A stretch of DNA of 46,525 bases from Halomonas ventosae (GTDB lineage: Bacteria > Pseudomonadota > Gammaproteobacteria > Pseudomonadales > Halomonadaceae): assembly GCF_004361885.1 (NCBI RefSeq), contig NZ_SNWH01000001.1, forward strand, positions 356,721-403,245. The letters are read 5' to 3'. The translations under genes and the position numbers were made by a program. Below, one piece after another: positions 24,487 through 31,495 of this stretch. How positions within the stretch are numbered: position 1 is the first letter of the stretch; every line of letters starts with the position of its first letter. The notes beneath the pieces were generated by a model. That model was given only the letters and a program-made list of their open reading frames with translations. It did no database searches and was not told the origin of the DNA.

Positions 24487-24672
24487 ATGCCTATCAGTCT
24501 CCGCCTGGATCCGGAAATCGAGGCACGCCTGGCCCATCTGTCCCGGGCGACAGGGCGCTCCAAGACGTTTTACCTCCGTAAGCTGATCGCGGAACATCTC
24601 GACGACCTGGAGGACGCCTATCTGGCCGAGCATGCGCTTGAGCAGCTTCGCCAGGGCGGGATCGCGTCATGA
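24487..24672 (+). CDS. RHH-type antitoxin (RelB/DinJ- or ParD-like)
   Basis: 61 residues: MPISLRLDPEIEARLAHLSRATGRSKTFYLRKLIAEHLDDLEDAYLAEHALEQLRQG. The first 45 residues are a ribbon-helix-helix DNA-binding fold (SLRLDPEIEARL, GRSKTFYLRKLI), and the rest is a short toxin-binding tail. A palindromic operator lies just upstream. Its partner toxin is a fragment (24691-24756), so it survives as an orphan antitoxin or as a repressor. Confidence 0.85.
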   Translation: MPISLRLDPEIEARLAHLSRATGRSKTFYLRKLIAEHLDDLEDAYLAEHALEQLRQGGIAS

Positions 24673-24690
24673 CGTCCGAGGCGTTCTGGC

Positions 24691-24756
24691 GTGACCTGGA
24701 AGATTGAGTATCTGGCTTCAGCAGCAAAGAGTGTCAAGAAGATCGACCCTCAACAC
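24691..24756 (+). pseudogene. RelE-family toxin, truncated after about 22 codons
   Basis: Starting with GTG at 24691, the frame reads VTWKIEYLASAAKSVKKIDPQ, the standard beginning of RelE toxins (MTWxIEYxxxAxKxLxKLDxQ). At 24757 the sequence turns into AACTCACCAGCGGCC, which is part of the island repeat, and toxin similarity ends. The whole catalytic part is missing, so the toxin is inactive. The break falls exactly at repeat sequence, suggesting recombination between repeats. Confidence 0.75.
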
Positions 24757-24771
24757 AACTCACCAGCGGCC
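24757..24771 (+). repeat. 15-bp fragment of the island repeat
   Basis: AACTCACCAGCGGCC, identical to positions inside copy B (25986-26000). It sits at the junction between the broken relE and the truncated DUF4160 gene. Confidence 0.7.
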
Positions 24772-24776
24772 GACCG

Positions 24777-24959
24777 TTGGTGGTGTCGGGGTTGATCGAG
24801 ACGGTTGCCGGAGGTCAGATCGCGAAGTTCTGGTTGGACCCAGTTGAGCTACAATCGAGCAAAGGCTTGCGTGCTCATGAGATCAATCACCTTCGCAAAC
24901 TGGTCGAACGGCACCAATCCTATTTCATGGAGGCATGGTATGCGCACTTTGAATCTTGA
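24777..24959 (+). CDS. DUF4160 family protein, N-terminally truncated
   Basis: 60 residues from a TTG: VVSGLIETVAGGQIAKFWLDPVELQSSKGLRAHEINHLRKLVERHQSYFMEAWYAHFES. The second half (KFWLDPVELQSSKG, LRKLVERHQSYFMEAWYAHF) is the conserved end of DUF4160. The family's usual first 30 or so residues, with the HxxPHFH-like motif, are missing, because the region upstream is the repeat fragment. It overlaps the DUF2442 gene by 20 bp. DUF4160/DUF2442 pairs are widespread and suspected to be TA-like. Probably non-functional. Confidence 0.65.
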   Translation: MVVSGLIETVAGGQIAKFWLDPVELQSSKGLRAHEINHLRKLVERHQSYFMEAWYAHFES

Positions 24960-25218
24960 ATCTGATCCGCTGGCGGTTGATGTGAGTTTCACGACCGATG
25001 CCTTCCGTATCGCCCTGGACGATGGTCGTGAGTTGTCGATACCGCTAGCCTGGTTTCCCCGCCTGCTGCACGGTACTCCTGAGCAGCGTGATCAATGGGA
25101 GCTGATCGGTCGTGGTGAGGGCTTACATTGGAAGAGCTTGGACGAAGACATCTCCGTCGCAGGCCTGCTTGCTGGACGTGGCGACCAGACGCGCCGTCAT
25201 TCCTCTCGGGTTGCATGA
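24940..25218 (+). CDS. DUF2442 family protein
   Basis: 92 residues from the ATG at 24940, with GGAGG 6 nt upstream: MRTLNLESDPLAVDVSFTTD, then IALDDGRELSIPLAWFPRLLHGTPEQRDQWELIGRGEGLHWKSLDEDISVAGLLAGRGD. The LxDGRxxSxPLxWFPRL and HWxxLDEDISVxGLL motifs define DUF2442. Function is unknown; it is usually paired with DUF4160 and proposed to be part of a TA-like unit. It appears complete, while its partner is truncated. Confidence 0.85.
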   Translation: MRTLNLESDPLAVDVSFTTDAFRIALDDGRELSIPLAWFPRLLHGTPEQRDQWELIGRGEGLHWKSLDEDISVAGLLAGRGDQTRRHSSRVA

Positions 25219-25223
25219 TGGCT

Positions 25224-25246
25224 AATCGGGGAGACCCCCATTTCCA
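25224..25246 (+). repeat. Core fragment of the island repeat
   Basis: AATCGGGGAGACCCCCATTT, followed by CCAG. It matches the first 23 bp of copies A and B with small differences and separates the DUF2442 gene from higA. Confidence 0.65.
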
Positions 25247-25248
25247 GT

Positions 25249-25539
25249 TCAAGAGGCTAACTGTCGTACCTCGGGCTGTTCGCTGTGCTCGGCTTGCCAG
25301 AGGTCATAGGCGGTCTGCATCGCAAGCCAGTGTCGCGCAGTGCCGGCGCCGGCGCGCTCCAGGCGTACGGCCAGAGCCGGCGAAATGGCGGCATGCCCGT
25401 GGAGGACACGTGAAAGGGCGACCCGAGACATGCCGAGGCGACGGGCCGTCTCGGCGACCGAGATACCCAGGGCGCCCAGGACATCCTCACGTAGCATCTC
25501 GCCGGGGTGCGGCGGGTTGTGCATTCCAGTGGTGCTCAT
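25249..25539 (-). CDS. higA: HigA-family antitoxin (XRE helix-turn-helix)
   Basis: 96 residues from the ATG at 25539, which has AGGAG six bases upstream (an ATG two codons earlier is too close to it). MHNPPHPGEMLREDVLGALGISVAETARRLGMSRVALSRVLHGHAAISPALAVRLERA is the typical VapI/HigA start with the HTH at about 30-60, and HWLAMQTAYDLWQAE the conserved end. It would repress the higBA operon and neutralise HigB. It is convergent with the DUF2442 gene. Confidence 0.92.
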   Translation of the reverse strand: MSTTGMHNPPHPGEMLREDVLGALGISVAETARRLGMSRVALSRVLHGHAAISPALAVRLERAGAGTARHWLAMQTAYDLWQAEHSEQPEVRQLAS

Positions 25540-25607
25540 GTTCATCTCCTCTTACGGGAATCCGCACGGTAACCTCGGGGCAAGTCCTCTCACCCCCGGC
25601 CACGTGA

Positions 25608-25886
25608 TCAGTGGTAGTCCAGGTAGTCCACCAATTCGACATCCTCTCCGGTGGACCGCCATATCACGCGCCAGTTGCCGCTCACGCTGACCGACCAGTG
25701 ATCCGTGTACTGCCCCTTCAGGGAATGAAGGCGGAAACCAGGAATATCCATATCGGCGGGTCGTCTGGCTTGGTCGAGCGCGGCCAGGATGCGTCTGAGC
25801 TTGTTCACATGGTCGGGACGAAGGCCTTTCGATGACCCTTTCAAGTACAAGCCCTGAAGGCCCTTATGCTTGATCGTGAGGATCAC
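25608..25886 (-). CDS. higB: HigB-family toxin
   Basis: 92 residues: KHKGLQGLYLKGSSKGLRPDHVNKLRRILAALDQARRPADMDIPGFRLHSLKGQYTDHWSVSVSGNWRVIWRSTGEDVELVDYLDYH. The GLxxLYLKGSxKGL start, HxLKG, SVSxNWRxIWR and DYLDYH end are typical of HigB mRNA interferases, and the catalytic Arg and terminal His are present. The toxin precedes the antitoxin, as usual for higBA, with a 68-bp gap. It looks intact. Confidence 0.92.
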   Translation of the reverse strand: MILTIKHKGLQGLYLKGSSKGLRPDHVNKLRRILAALDQARRPADMDIPGFRLHSLKGQYTDHWSVSVSGNWRVIWRSTGEDVELVDYLDYH

Positions 25887-25950
25887 ACTGCCACGTCTCC
25901 GAGGAGTGCTTCAGATAGACTTGACTGTATCGTGATGAGGCACACTTTTC

Positions 25951-26055
25951 AATCGGGGACAGCCCCCCATTTCCCTCCTGACCTGAACTCACCAGCGGCC
26001 GGCAGCGATGCCGGCTGCTGGCGTTTTTGGCCAAGCGGCGAAGTATTGATCGCAA
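25951..26055 (+). repeat. Island repeat, copy B (105 bp)
   Basis: Counterpart of 24361-24465 (about 88% identity over the first 90 bp). It includes a terminator-like stem CCAGCGGCCGGCA / TGCCGGCTGCTGG with TTTTT (25992-26028) and a decayed version of the RHH operator. No antitoxin gene follows, so this may be the stub of a lost second module. Confidence 0.85.
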
Positions 26056-26074
26056 GTCGCGTAGTGACGATGGC

Positions 26075-26116
26075 GCTTTCGCCATGCCCGGTGCGCTGGC
26101 GCTTAGCGAGCCTACG
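26075..26116 (-). repeat. REP-like element at the right end of the island
   Basis: GCGCTTTCGCCATGCCCGGT, then GCGCTGGCGCTTAGCGAGCCTACG. Its core is identical to 5148-5168 over about 20 bp. It lies next to copy B, so two unrelated repeat families meet here. The rest of the gap up to 26218 holds no gene. Confidence 0.65.
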
Positions 26117-26218
26117 GGGTCAAGCATCTCTCGGCGACAGATCCCCCATTGCCGCGTTTCGCAACGAGCCGGGGTAGGAGCCCCGCCGCGGGACGCAGGG
26201 CGCGCCAGGGCAGCTATT

Positions 26219-26667
26219 TCACACGCCCCAGCGCACCCGGAACGACAGCCCCACCACCACGAACAGCACCGAGAGTAGGGTGACGGCGAGGATATGCCAG
26301 CCCATCAGTGGCAGGGTGGCGGGCGATAGGCGCGGGATGACCCGAAAGCGAGCGTGGGCCGCCACCAGCGCGGTGAGGGCCAGCAGCGCGAGCTTGAGCT
26401 GGATCAGCTGCGCCACCGGGCCGCCCTGGGCGGAGAACCACAGCGTCAGCGAGGGCAGCTTGAGCCACGCCAGCCACAGCCCGGTGATCACCTGTACCGC
26501 CAGCGCCGGCATGCCGATGCGCTCGTAGCCCTCCTCGAACCAGTGAAGGGGGCCGCCACGTCGCGGCCCTTGAGCACCCGCGGCAGGATGGTCGCCGCCA
26601 GCACCAGGTGCCCGCCGGTCCAGACGGTGGCCCCCAACAGATGCAGCAACAGCAGCATGGCGATCAT
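26219..26667 (-). pseudogene. CopD-family membrane protein, frameshifted
   Basis: The ATG at 26667 with AAGGAG upstream starts IAMLLLLHLLGATVWTGGHL then VLAATILPRVLKGRDVAAP. The continuation LHWFEEGYERIGMPALAVQVITGLWLAWLKLP and RVIPRLSPATLPLMGWHILAVTLLSVLFVVVGLSFRVRWGV is in another frame. One base missing in the run of five C (26548-26552 on the plus strand, GGGGG) explains the shift; restored, the protein has 149 residues and four membrane helices. It resembles CopD-type proteins linked to copper handling. A homopolymer break may be a sequencing error. Confidence 0.75.
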
Positions 26668-26823
26668 GGTGGCTCCTTTCGTCCTGTGTCACCTTCGCTG
26701 GGGGCCAGCCGCGGCTTGCCCAAGACTCAATCAATCGGCTTCGATTATAGCCGAGGGAAGGCACCGGTCTGCGCTGTTGCTGGTAGGCCAGAGGCAATTC
26801 CATGCATGGCCCTCCAAGCCATG

Positions 26824-26852
26824 TTGCACTGCACAAAAATGGTTGCTACCAT
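26824..26852 (+). promoter_or_regulatory. Sigma70 promoter of the phasin gene
   Basis: TTGCAC, 17 bp, TACCAT, ending 59 bp before the phasin start. The -35 region carries a TGCACTGCAC direct repeat that might be a regulator site. Confidence 0.55.
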
Positions 26853-26911
26853 GCATAGCATCAGGACGGGGATCTCCCGTTCAATGCCAGCCGAACCCAG
26901 GAGGTTCCATC

Positions 26912-27322
26912 ATGACCAACGCATTCGCTTTCGATAGCAAGCAGTTCGAGTCCTTCGTCGCCCCGGCCCGCGCTTTCGCCTCGCTGTACGTCGATATGAC
27001 CGAGAAACTTCTCAACGCCCAGCTCGACGCCACCAAGGCCTACAGCGATGCCAGCCTGGCGCAGCTGCGCCGCCTGGTCGAGGTCAAGGACGCTAAAGGC
27101 TTCAACGATTACCTGGCCGGTCAGCAGGACGTCGCCAAGGAGCTCACCGAGCGCCTGAAGGGCGATGCCGACAAGGTCGTGGCCCTGCAGCAGGACTTCG
27201 TCGAGCAGAGCCAGAAGCTGACCGAAGAGAGCGTCAAGCAGGCCCAGGAGAGCGCCAAGGAAGCCACCGAGAGCGCTTCCAAGGCCGTCAAGGAAGTCGC
27301 CCCGAAAGCGGCAACCAAGTAA
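26912..27322 (+). CDS. Phasin family protein
   Basis: 136 residues from an ATG with AGGAGG eight bases upstream. The protein starts MTNAFAFDSKQFESFVAPARAFASLYVDMTEKLL and continues as a long amphipathic coiled coil, ending in an Ala/Lys/Glu-rich tail (SVKQAQESAKEATESASKAV). It matches Phasin_2-type proteins, which coat polyhydroxyalkanoate granules. Halomonas species store PHB, so this role fits, though no phaC or phaR lies in the window. Confidence 0.88.
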   Translation: MTNAFAFDSKQFESFVAPARAFASLYVDMTEKLLNAQLDATKAYSDASLAQLRRLVEVKDAKGFNDYLAGQQDVAKELTERLKGDADKVVALQQDFVEQSQKLTEESVKQAQESAKEATESASKAVKEVAPKAATK

Positions 27323-27326
27323 GTCC

Positions 27327-27395
27327 GTCACCCCGCCTACTGGCGGGGAGTGACGCAAGCTCCAGCAGGCCGCTGATCAATGATCGGCGGCCTGC
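27327..27395 (+). terminator. Two consecutive hairpins after the phasin gene
   Basis: Hairpin 1 (27327-27354): GTCACCCCGCC / GGCGGGG-AG-TGAC. Hairpin 2 (27365-27395): GCAGGCCGCTGATC / GATCGGCGGCCTGC with a 3-nt loop and one G-T pair. No long T-run follows; likely a termination and 3'-protection signal. Confidence 0.6.
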
Positions 27396-27441
27396 TCGTG
27401 TGCGGGCGAAAATTGGTGAAATTGGCGACGCCGACAGCCTG

Positions 27442-27483
27442 CATTTCCCACCTGGCCTGAATCAAACAGCGGCCGGCATCGGC
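27442..27483 (+). repeat. Partial copy of the island repeat before mscL
   Basis: CATTTCCCACCTGGCCTGAA, then TCAAACAGCGGCCGGCATCGGCG, matching 24379-24420 with several changes. The copy lies 1.4 kb outside the TA island. Confidence 0.65.
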
Positions 27484-27546
27484 GCCAGGTGCCGGTGCGA
27501 ACCGGGCACATAGACAACAGGACACACAGACAGGAGAGAGCGAAAG

Positions 27547-27966
27547 ATGCTCAAGGAGTTTAAGGAATTTGCCGTGCGCGGCAACGTGGTGGACATGGCG
27601 GTGGGCATCATCATCGGCGGGGCCTTCGGCGCCATCGTCCAGAGCTTGGTTAACGATGTGCTGATGCCGCCGATCGGGCTGCTGCTGGGCGGGGTGGACT
27701 TCTCGAATATCTTCCTGGTGCTCAAGGGCCAGGGGCCCTACGCGACCCTGGCCGAGGCCACCGCGGATGGGGCGGTGACCCTCAACATTGGGGTGTTCGT
27801 CAATAACGTGATCAGTTTTTTGATCGTGGCCTTCGCGGTCTTTTTGTTGGTTAAGGGCATCAACCGCCTGCGCCGCCAGCAAGCCGCCGCGCCCACGCCG
27901 CCTGCAGCGCCGCCGGAGGACATCTTGCTGCTGCGCGAGATCCGCGACACGCTGCGCAAGGAATAG
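27547..27966 (+). CDS. mscL: Large-conductance mechanosensitive channel
   Basis: 139 residues, close to E. coli MscL (136). It starts [49 protein letters not shown], the amphipathic N-terminal helix and the Gly-rich pore helix TM1; TM2 is [36 protein letters not shown], followed by a Pro/Ala linker and the C-terminal helix [16 protein letters not shown]. It opens under membrane tension to release solutes on hypo-osmotic shock, an obvious need for a halophile. AGGAGAG lies upstream of the start. Confidence 0.98.
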   Translation: MLKEFKEFAVRGNVVDMAVGIIIGGAFGAIVQSLVNDVLMPPIGLLLGGVDFSNIFLVLKGQGPYATLAEATADGAVTLNIGVFVNNVISFLIVAFAVFLLVKGINRLRRQQAAAPTPPAAPPEDILLLREIRDTLRKE

Positions 27967-28081
27967 GCGCAACAAATAAGCAGCAAGCGGCGGGATTGCC
28001 AGGGCGTGGCGTGGCGCCGCCGCTTGATGTGATTCGCTGCAAGCCCTTTGGCGAATGGCATCGACACGCCTGGGTGGTAAC

Positions 28082-29488
28082 ATGAGCGCCCTGCGCAACC
28101 CGGCCAACACGGTGGATGATATTTTGATGTGGGAGACGAATGCCTGGTTCAGGCCGGGGAGCTGGTACTCGCCGCCGTGGCTCTGGTACACCGCCTCGGC
28201 GCTGCTGCTGGTATATGGCCTTGGCGGTATTGCATATCCGCCCGTGGGGGGGGCTGCCGGTACGCTACTCGCTCTGCTCGGCCTGATGGCCGTGTTGTGG
28301 CATGGCAAGGGGCTCCGCGGTTCGGCGCCAATGTGGCTGTTGCTGTTGGCCCTGGGGGTGCAGACGCTTTCCTGGGGTCTCGGCCGTTGGCACCATCCCC
28401 AATGGGTGGCCGACAATCCCCAGCTTGACCGTCTCGCCAAGCTGTTCATCTTCATCAGTGTCGCGTGGTGGTTGGGGGGCAATACCCGCAAGACCCTGCT
28501 GCTCTGGTCGTGTGGTCTGCTGGGCTTTCTGGTGGCCTCCTTCACTCACGGGCAGGGGCTGCAGGAGTGGGTATCAGGCTTGCAGGGAACGCGAGTGGGA
28601 TTCGGCATCCGTAACCTCCAGCATGGTTCCATGTTGTTCGGTGTGGCGCTGCTCGGTGTCGTCATGTTCGGCCCGCGTTTCGCTTCTTCCGGGGGGCGCT
28701 GGGTCATCTGGCGTCTCGCCGCATGGTTGGCCGTCTTGGTGTTGTGCCTGGTGGGGGTGGTCATTGGCCAGACGCGCGCCGTGTGGTTGTCGTTGCTGGC
28801 TTCCCTGCTGGTGTCCGGTGGGGTCTGGTGCGTGTGGGCCCTGGCAAAAGGACGCGCCTTGCCCCGTTTTAAGACATGCAGCATGGCGGGTGGCGTGTTG
28901 CTGCTGGTGATGGTCGCCTCGGGGTTTGCCTTTCACGATACCTTGAAGACCAGACTGCTGACCGAATCCGGGGTGATTGCCGAGCTTGCCGCCGGACACT
29001 TCGATGCTGTGCCCTATACCAGCGTGGGGATACGGATTCACAGCTGGCAGGCCGCTCTCGAATGGATTGCCGAACGCCCGCTGGTGGGTTGGGGCGGCCA
29101 GGGGCGTGGGCTGGTGATGGAGTACACCCCGTGGCTGCCGGATTTCGTCAAGGAGGAATTTGGTCACTTGCACAATTTCTTCCTGGAGGTATGGGTCGCC
29201 TATGGCCTGTTCGGCGTGTTGTTGTTCGTCGTCCTGGCGGTCTGGATCGGCCGTGGTACCTGGTTGGCCTGGCGGGCGGGAGTGATGCCCAATGATGTGG
29301 CGTTGTTCGGTACGGCCTTCTTTCTCTACTGGGTGGTGATCAATCAGTTCGAATCCTATAACTCGTTCGGCACGGGCGTTTACGTGCATAACCTGGTGGT
29401 GGGCGGGCTGGTGACGCATATCTGGCGCTGGCAGTGGGAGACCGGCCAGCGCGTCTTTCCTGCCCTGACGCCCCAGCGCCACCCGTGA
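28082..29488 (+). CDS. O-antigen ligase family protein (WaaL-like)
   Basis: 468 residues from the ATG at 28082 (GGGTGG five bases upstream); an ATG at 28055 is also in frame. About ten hydrophobic segments are spread along the chain. A large periplasmic loop (about 320-380) carries RIHSWQAALEWIAERPLVGWGGQG and then FGHLHNFFLEVWVAYGLFGVLLF, where the HNxxLE motif is typical of the Wzy_C/WaaL family. The enzyme would join O-antigen or a similar glycan to lipid A-core. It converges on a cluster of LPS genes. An oligosaccharide polymerase (Wzy) cannot be excluded from sequence alone. Confidence 0.87.
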   Translation: MSALRNPANTVDDILMWETNAWFRPGSWYSPPWLWYTASALLLVYGLGGIAYPPVGGAAGTLLALLGLMAVLWHGKGLRGSAPMWLLLLALGVQTLSWGLGRWHHPQWVADNPQLDRLAKLFIFISVAWWLGGNTRKTLLLWSCGLLGFLVASFTHGQGLQEWVSGLQGTRVGFGIRNLQHGSMLFGVALLGVVMFGPRFASSGGRWVIWRLAAWLAVLVLCLVGVVIGQTRAVWLSLLASLLVSGGVWCVWALAKGRALPRFKTCSMAGGVLLLVMVASGFAFHDTLKTRLLTESGVIAELAAGHFDAVPYTSVGIRIHSWQAALEWIAERPLVGWGGQGRGLVMEYTPWLPDFVKEEFGHLHNFFLEVWVAYGLFGVLLFVVLAVWIGRGTWLAWRAGVMPNDVALFGTAFFLYWVVINQFESYNSFGTGVYVHNLVVGGLVTHIWRWQWETGQRVFPALTPQRHP

Positions 29489-29528
29489 TGCGTCCTCTCT
29501 GGTGGTGCGCGAAAGGATCTGCCCGCCC

Positions 29529-30614
29529 CTATTCCATCAGTTCCCGGTAGGCGGCAGACACCGTTTGTGGCAGGTAGGGGGCAATATGCTCATGGGTGAT
29601 GGCGGGCGGGTGCTCGATGATATCGCGTACTGTTCTGCCGAAGGCCTGCGTATCCTCGAGGGGGACAAGCCCCCGGGCCAGCTCGCCCACCAGGATGTCC
29701 CGTGGGCCCGAGAGGCAGTCGGTACTGACGACCGGCGTGTCGCAGGCGAGGGATTCCAGCAGCACGTTGGGAAGGCCCTCATAGTCCGAGGAGAGCAGCA
29801 GCACGCTTGCTTGGCGCATATAGGGGTAGGGGTTGTCACGCCCCCCCAGTGTCCAGACCCGATCCTGCAAGCCCAGGCGGATTACCTCCTGCTGGAGGCG
29901 TTCGTTTTCTCCGTCACCGATCACGACCAGTGGCAGGTCGATACCGCTGGCAAGATAGCCTTCCAGCAGCCGATCCAGGCGCTTCGACCGGAAGTTGAGA
30001 CGCCCGACAAAGAGGCAGAAGTCGGTATCCTGAAGCTCAGGCTCGGCGATCCTTGCCTGCATGAGTCGGTGAATGTTCTCCACGTGAAGCACATTGGGAA
30101 TGACCCTTGTCGCCTGGGGCTGGCTGCCGATGCGGCCGAGCGATTCCAGGTTGGTGCGTGAAAGGGCAATGATGCGCTTGTTGTCATAGAGCCGGCGGAC
30201 CTTATGGCGCTTGATTCCCCTTCGCCAGCCTCGCTTGTTCGACAGCAGCTCTTGCCAGGGGTCGGAGCGCAGGCAGTACCAGGCCTGCTTCGCCAGCGTT
30301 GAACGACTGACGACCTGATGTGCCTGGTGCAGGTTCGCTACCACGAGATTGAATGGCGTCGTGTGGCTTGCCAGGAAGGCATCGAGCCGCCTGGCATGGA
30401 GCTGGTAGCGGCGTAGTTTCTCCCAGCGGCTGGCGGGCGTGAAGGCGACGACATGCCACTCGGCTCCCTCCGGGATCGGCAGTGCCACTCGCTCCGATAG
30501 CGAGATCAATGACACCCTGATATTGCTCTCCAGCAGGGCACGCGTCAGCTTGAGGACGGAACGGGGTGCTCCGCCGCTGGTCAGTTGGTCGATGACAAGG
30601 AGTACATGCGGCAT
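29529..30614 (-). CDS. Glycosyltransferase, GT4-type fold (LPS/surface glycan)
   Basis: 361 residues. The N-terminal Rossmann half starts VLLVIDQLTSGGAPRSVLKL, with the GG(A)xR loop, and the C-terminal half has CLFVGRLNFRSKRLDRLLEG, VVIGDGENERLQQEVIRLGLQDRVWTLGG, the donor-binding stretch SSDYEGLPNVLLESLACDTPVVSTD and SGPRDIL. The EGLPNVLLE motif is the Glu-X7-Glu motif of GT4 enzymes. Sugar and acceptor cannot be told. It resembles the second glycosyltransferase at 31496-32581, and the two, with the kinase-like gene between them, form a same-strand group. Confidence 0.9.
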   Translation of the reverse strand: MPHVLLVIDQLTSGGAPRSVLKLTRALLESNIRVSLISLSERVALPIPEGAEWHVVAFTPASRWEKLRRYQLHARRLDAFLASHTTPFNLVVANLHQAHQVVSRSTLAKQAWYCLRSDPWQELLSNKRGWRRGIKRHKVRRLYDNKRIIALSRTNLESLGRIGSQPQATRVIPNVLHVENIHRLMQARIAEPELQDTDFCLFVGRLNFRSKRLDRLLEGYLASGIDLPLVVIGDGENERLQQEVIRLGLQDRVWTLGGRDNPYPYMRQASVLLLSSDYEGLPNVLLESLACDTPVVSTDCLSGPRDILVGELARGLVPLEDTQAFGRTVRDIIEHPPAITHEHIAPYLPQTVSAAYRELME

Positions 30615-30751
30615 GTCGAAAGGGGTCCGGGGTCTTCAGGTGGAAAAGTAACCTTAGCGTGAAGTCAGGGCTGCAGGCGACTCAATGCTTGGCATCTGTG
30701 TGGCGGCAAGGATATGGATCGCCGGATGGAGGCTTTCATCCGGTGAGGCGT

Positions 30752-31468
30752 TCATCCGCTGAGGCGGTCATGGTATGACGCCTGGATGCGGCGCTCGGCG
30801 AATGCCTGGTAGCGAGCGCCCCCGAGCTTGTTCACCGTCAGTGATTTCCTGAGCGCCGGCCATTGGTCGGCGCTTTTCGTTGGCAACCGGCGCACGTGGG
30901 TGTCGATCCAGACGATGTTGTTGTCCCGGTCGATCAGCAGATTATTGTAGTGCAGGTCGCGGTGCATGTAGCCGGCGTGGGCAAGCCGGGCCACCTGCCG
31001 GCAGAAGCGCTCCAGGAACGCTAGCCGGGCGGTCTCATCCAGGGCGTCGAAGACCTCACCGCCGGGCCTCGCATCCTGCATATGCTCCATCAGCAGCAGC
31101 GAGCCGTTGCGATTGCCCGGATTGAGTGATACCCCCCAGCCGTGGCAGCGGGGGGTGGCCAGGCCGGCCCGGCGCAAGATCTCAAGGCTCAAGAATTCCT
31201 TGCGAGCGTCGGACTGGCCTAGCCAGCGCTTCTCCAGGTAGTCGCGCAGCAGCCACTTGGTCGGGGTCGCGCGCCTGTCGAACTTGTCCGGTACCACCTT
31301 GGCGAGGATGCGCTGGTCTGCCGAGATATAGAAGCGGCTGCTGCCCACGGCCTCGAAGGCCGCGGTGGTGGTAGTGCTGGCCAGCGACAGTCGCTGTGGC
31401 AGGCCGTTCGGGTGGAAGACCAGGTAGCGCCGGCGGCGCTCATCGAAGGGGATATCCAGCAGCGTCAC
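30752..31468 (-). CDS. LPS core kinase-like protein (InaA/WaaP family)
   Basis: 238 residues from a GTG with AGGA upstream. The kinase fold is clear from ILAKVV (nucleotide-binding Lys), LLLMEHM (hinge), GYMHRDLHYNNLLIDRDNNIVWIDTHV (catalytic loop HRDLHYNN and the metal-binding Asp of the DFG-like segment). Proteins of this group phosphorylate heptose or Kdo in LPS inner core. It lies between two glycosyltransferases. The gap from 30615 to 30751 holds no gene. Confidence 0.88.
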   Translation of the reverse strand: MTLLDIPFDERRRRYLVFHPNGLPQRLSLASTTTTAAFEAVGSSRFYISADQRILAKVVPDKFDRRATPTKWLLRDYLEKRWLGQSDARKEFLSLEILRRAGLATPRCHGWGVSLNPGNRNGSLLLMEHMQDARPGGEVFDALDETARLAFLERFCRQVARLAHAGYMHRDLHYNNLLIDRDNNIVWIDTHVRRLPTKSADQWPALRKSLTVNKLGGARYQAFAERRIQASYHDRLSG

Positions 31469-31495
31469 GTCATGTCCTGACTCGGTAGTTCCTGC

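Noticed and set aside
24361..26060. Chromosomal integron with attC sites and TA cassettes
   Set aside because: No integron integrase and no RYYYAAC/GTTRRRY pairs were seen; gene orientations differ, and the repeat contains a terminator and operator instead of an attC structure.
26512..27322. Long plus-strand extension of the phasin frame
   Set aside because: The region upstream of 26912 runs across the CopD-like gene in antisense and a promoter; AGGAGG and the family start support the ATG at 26912.
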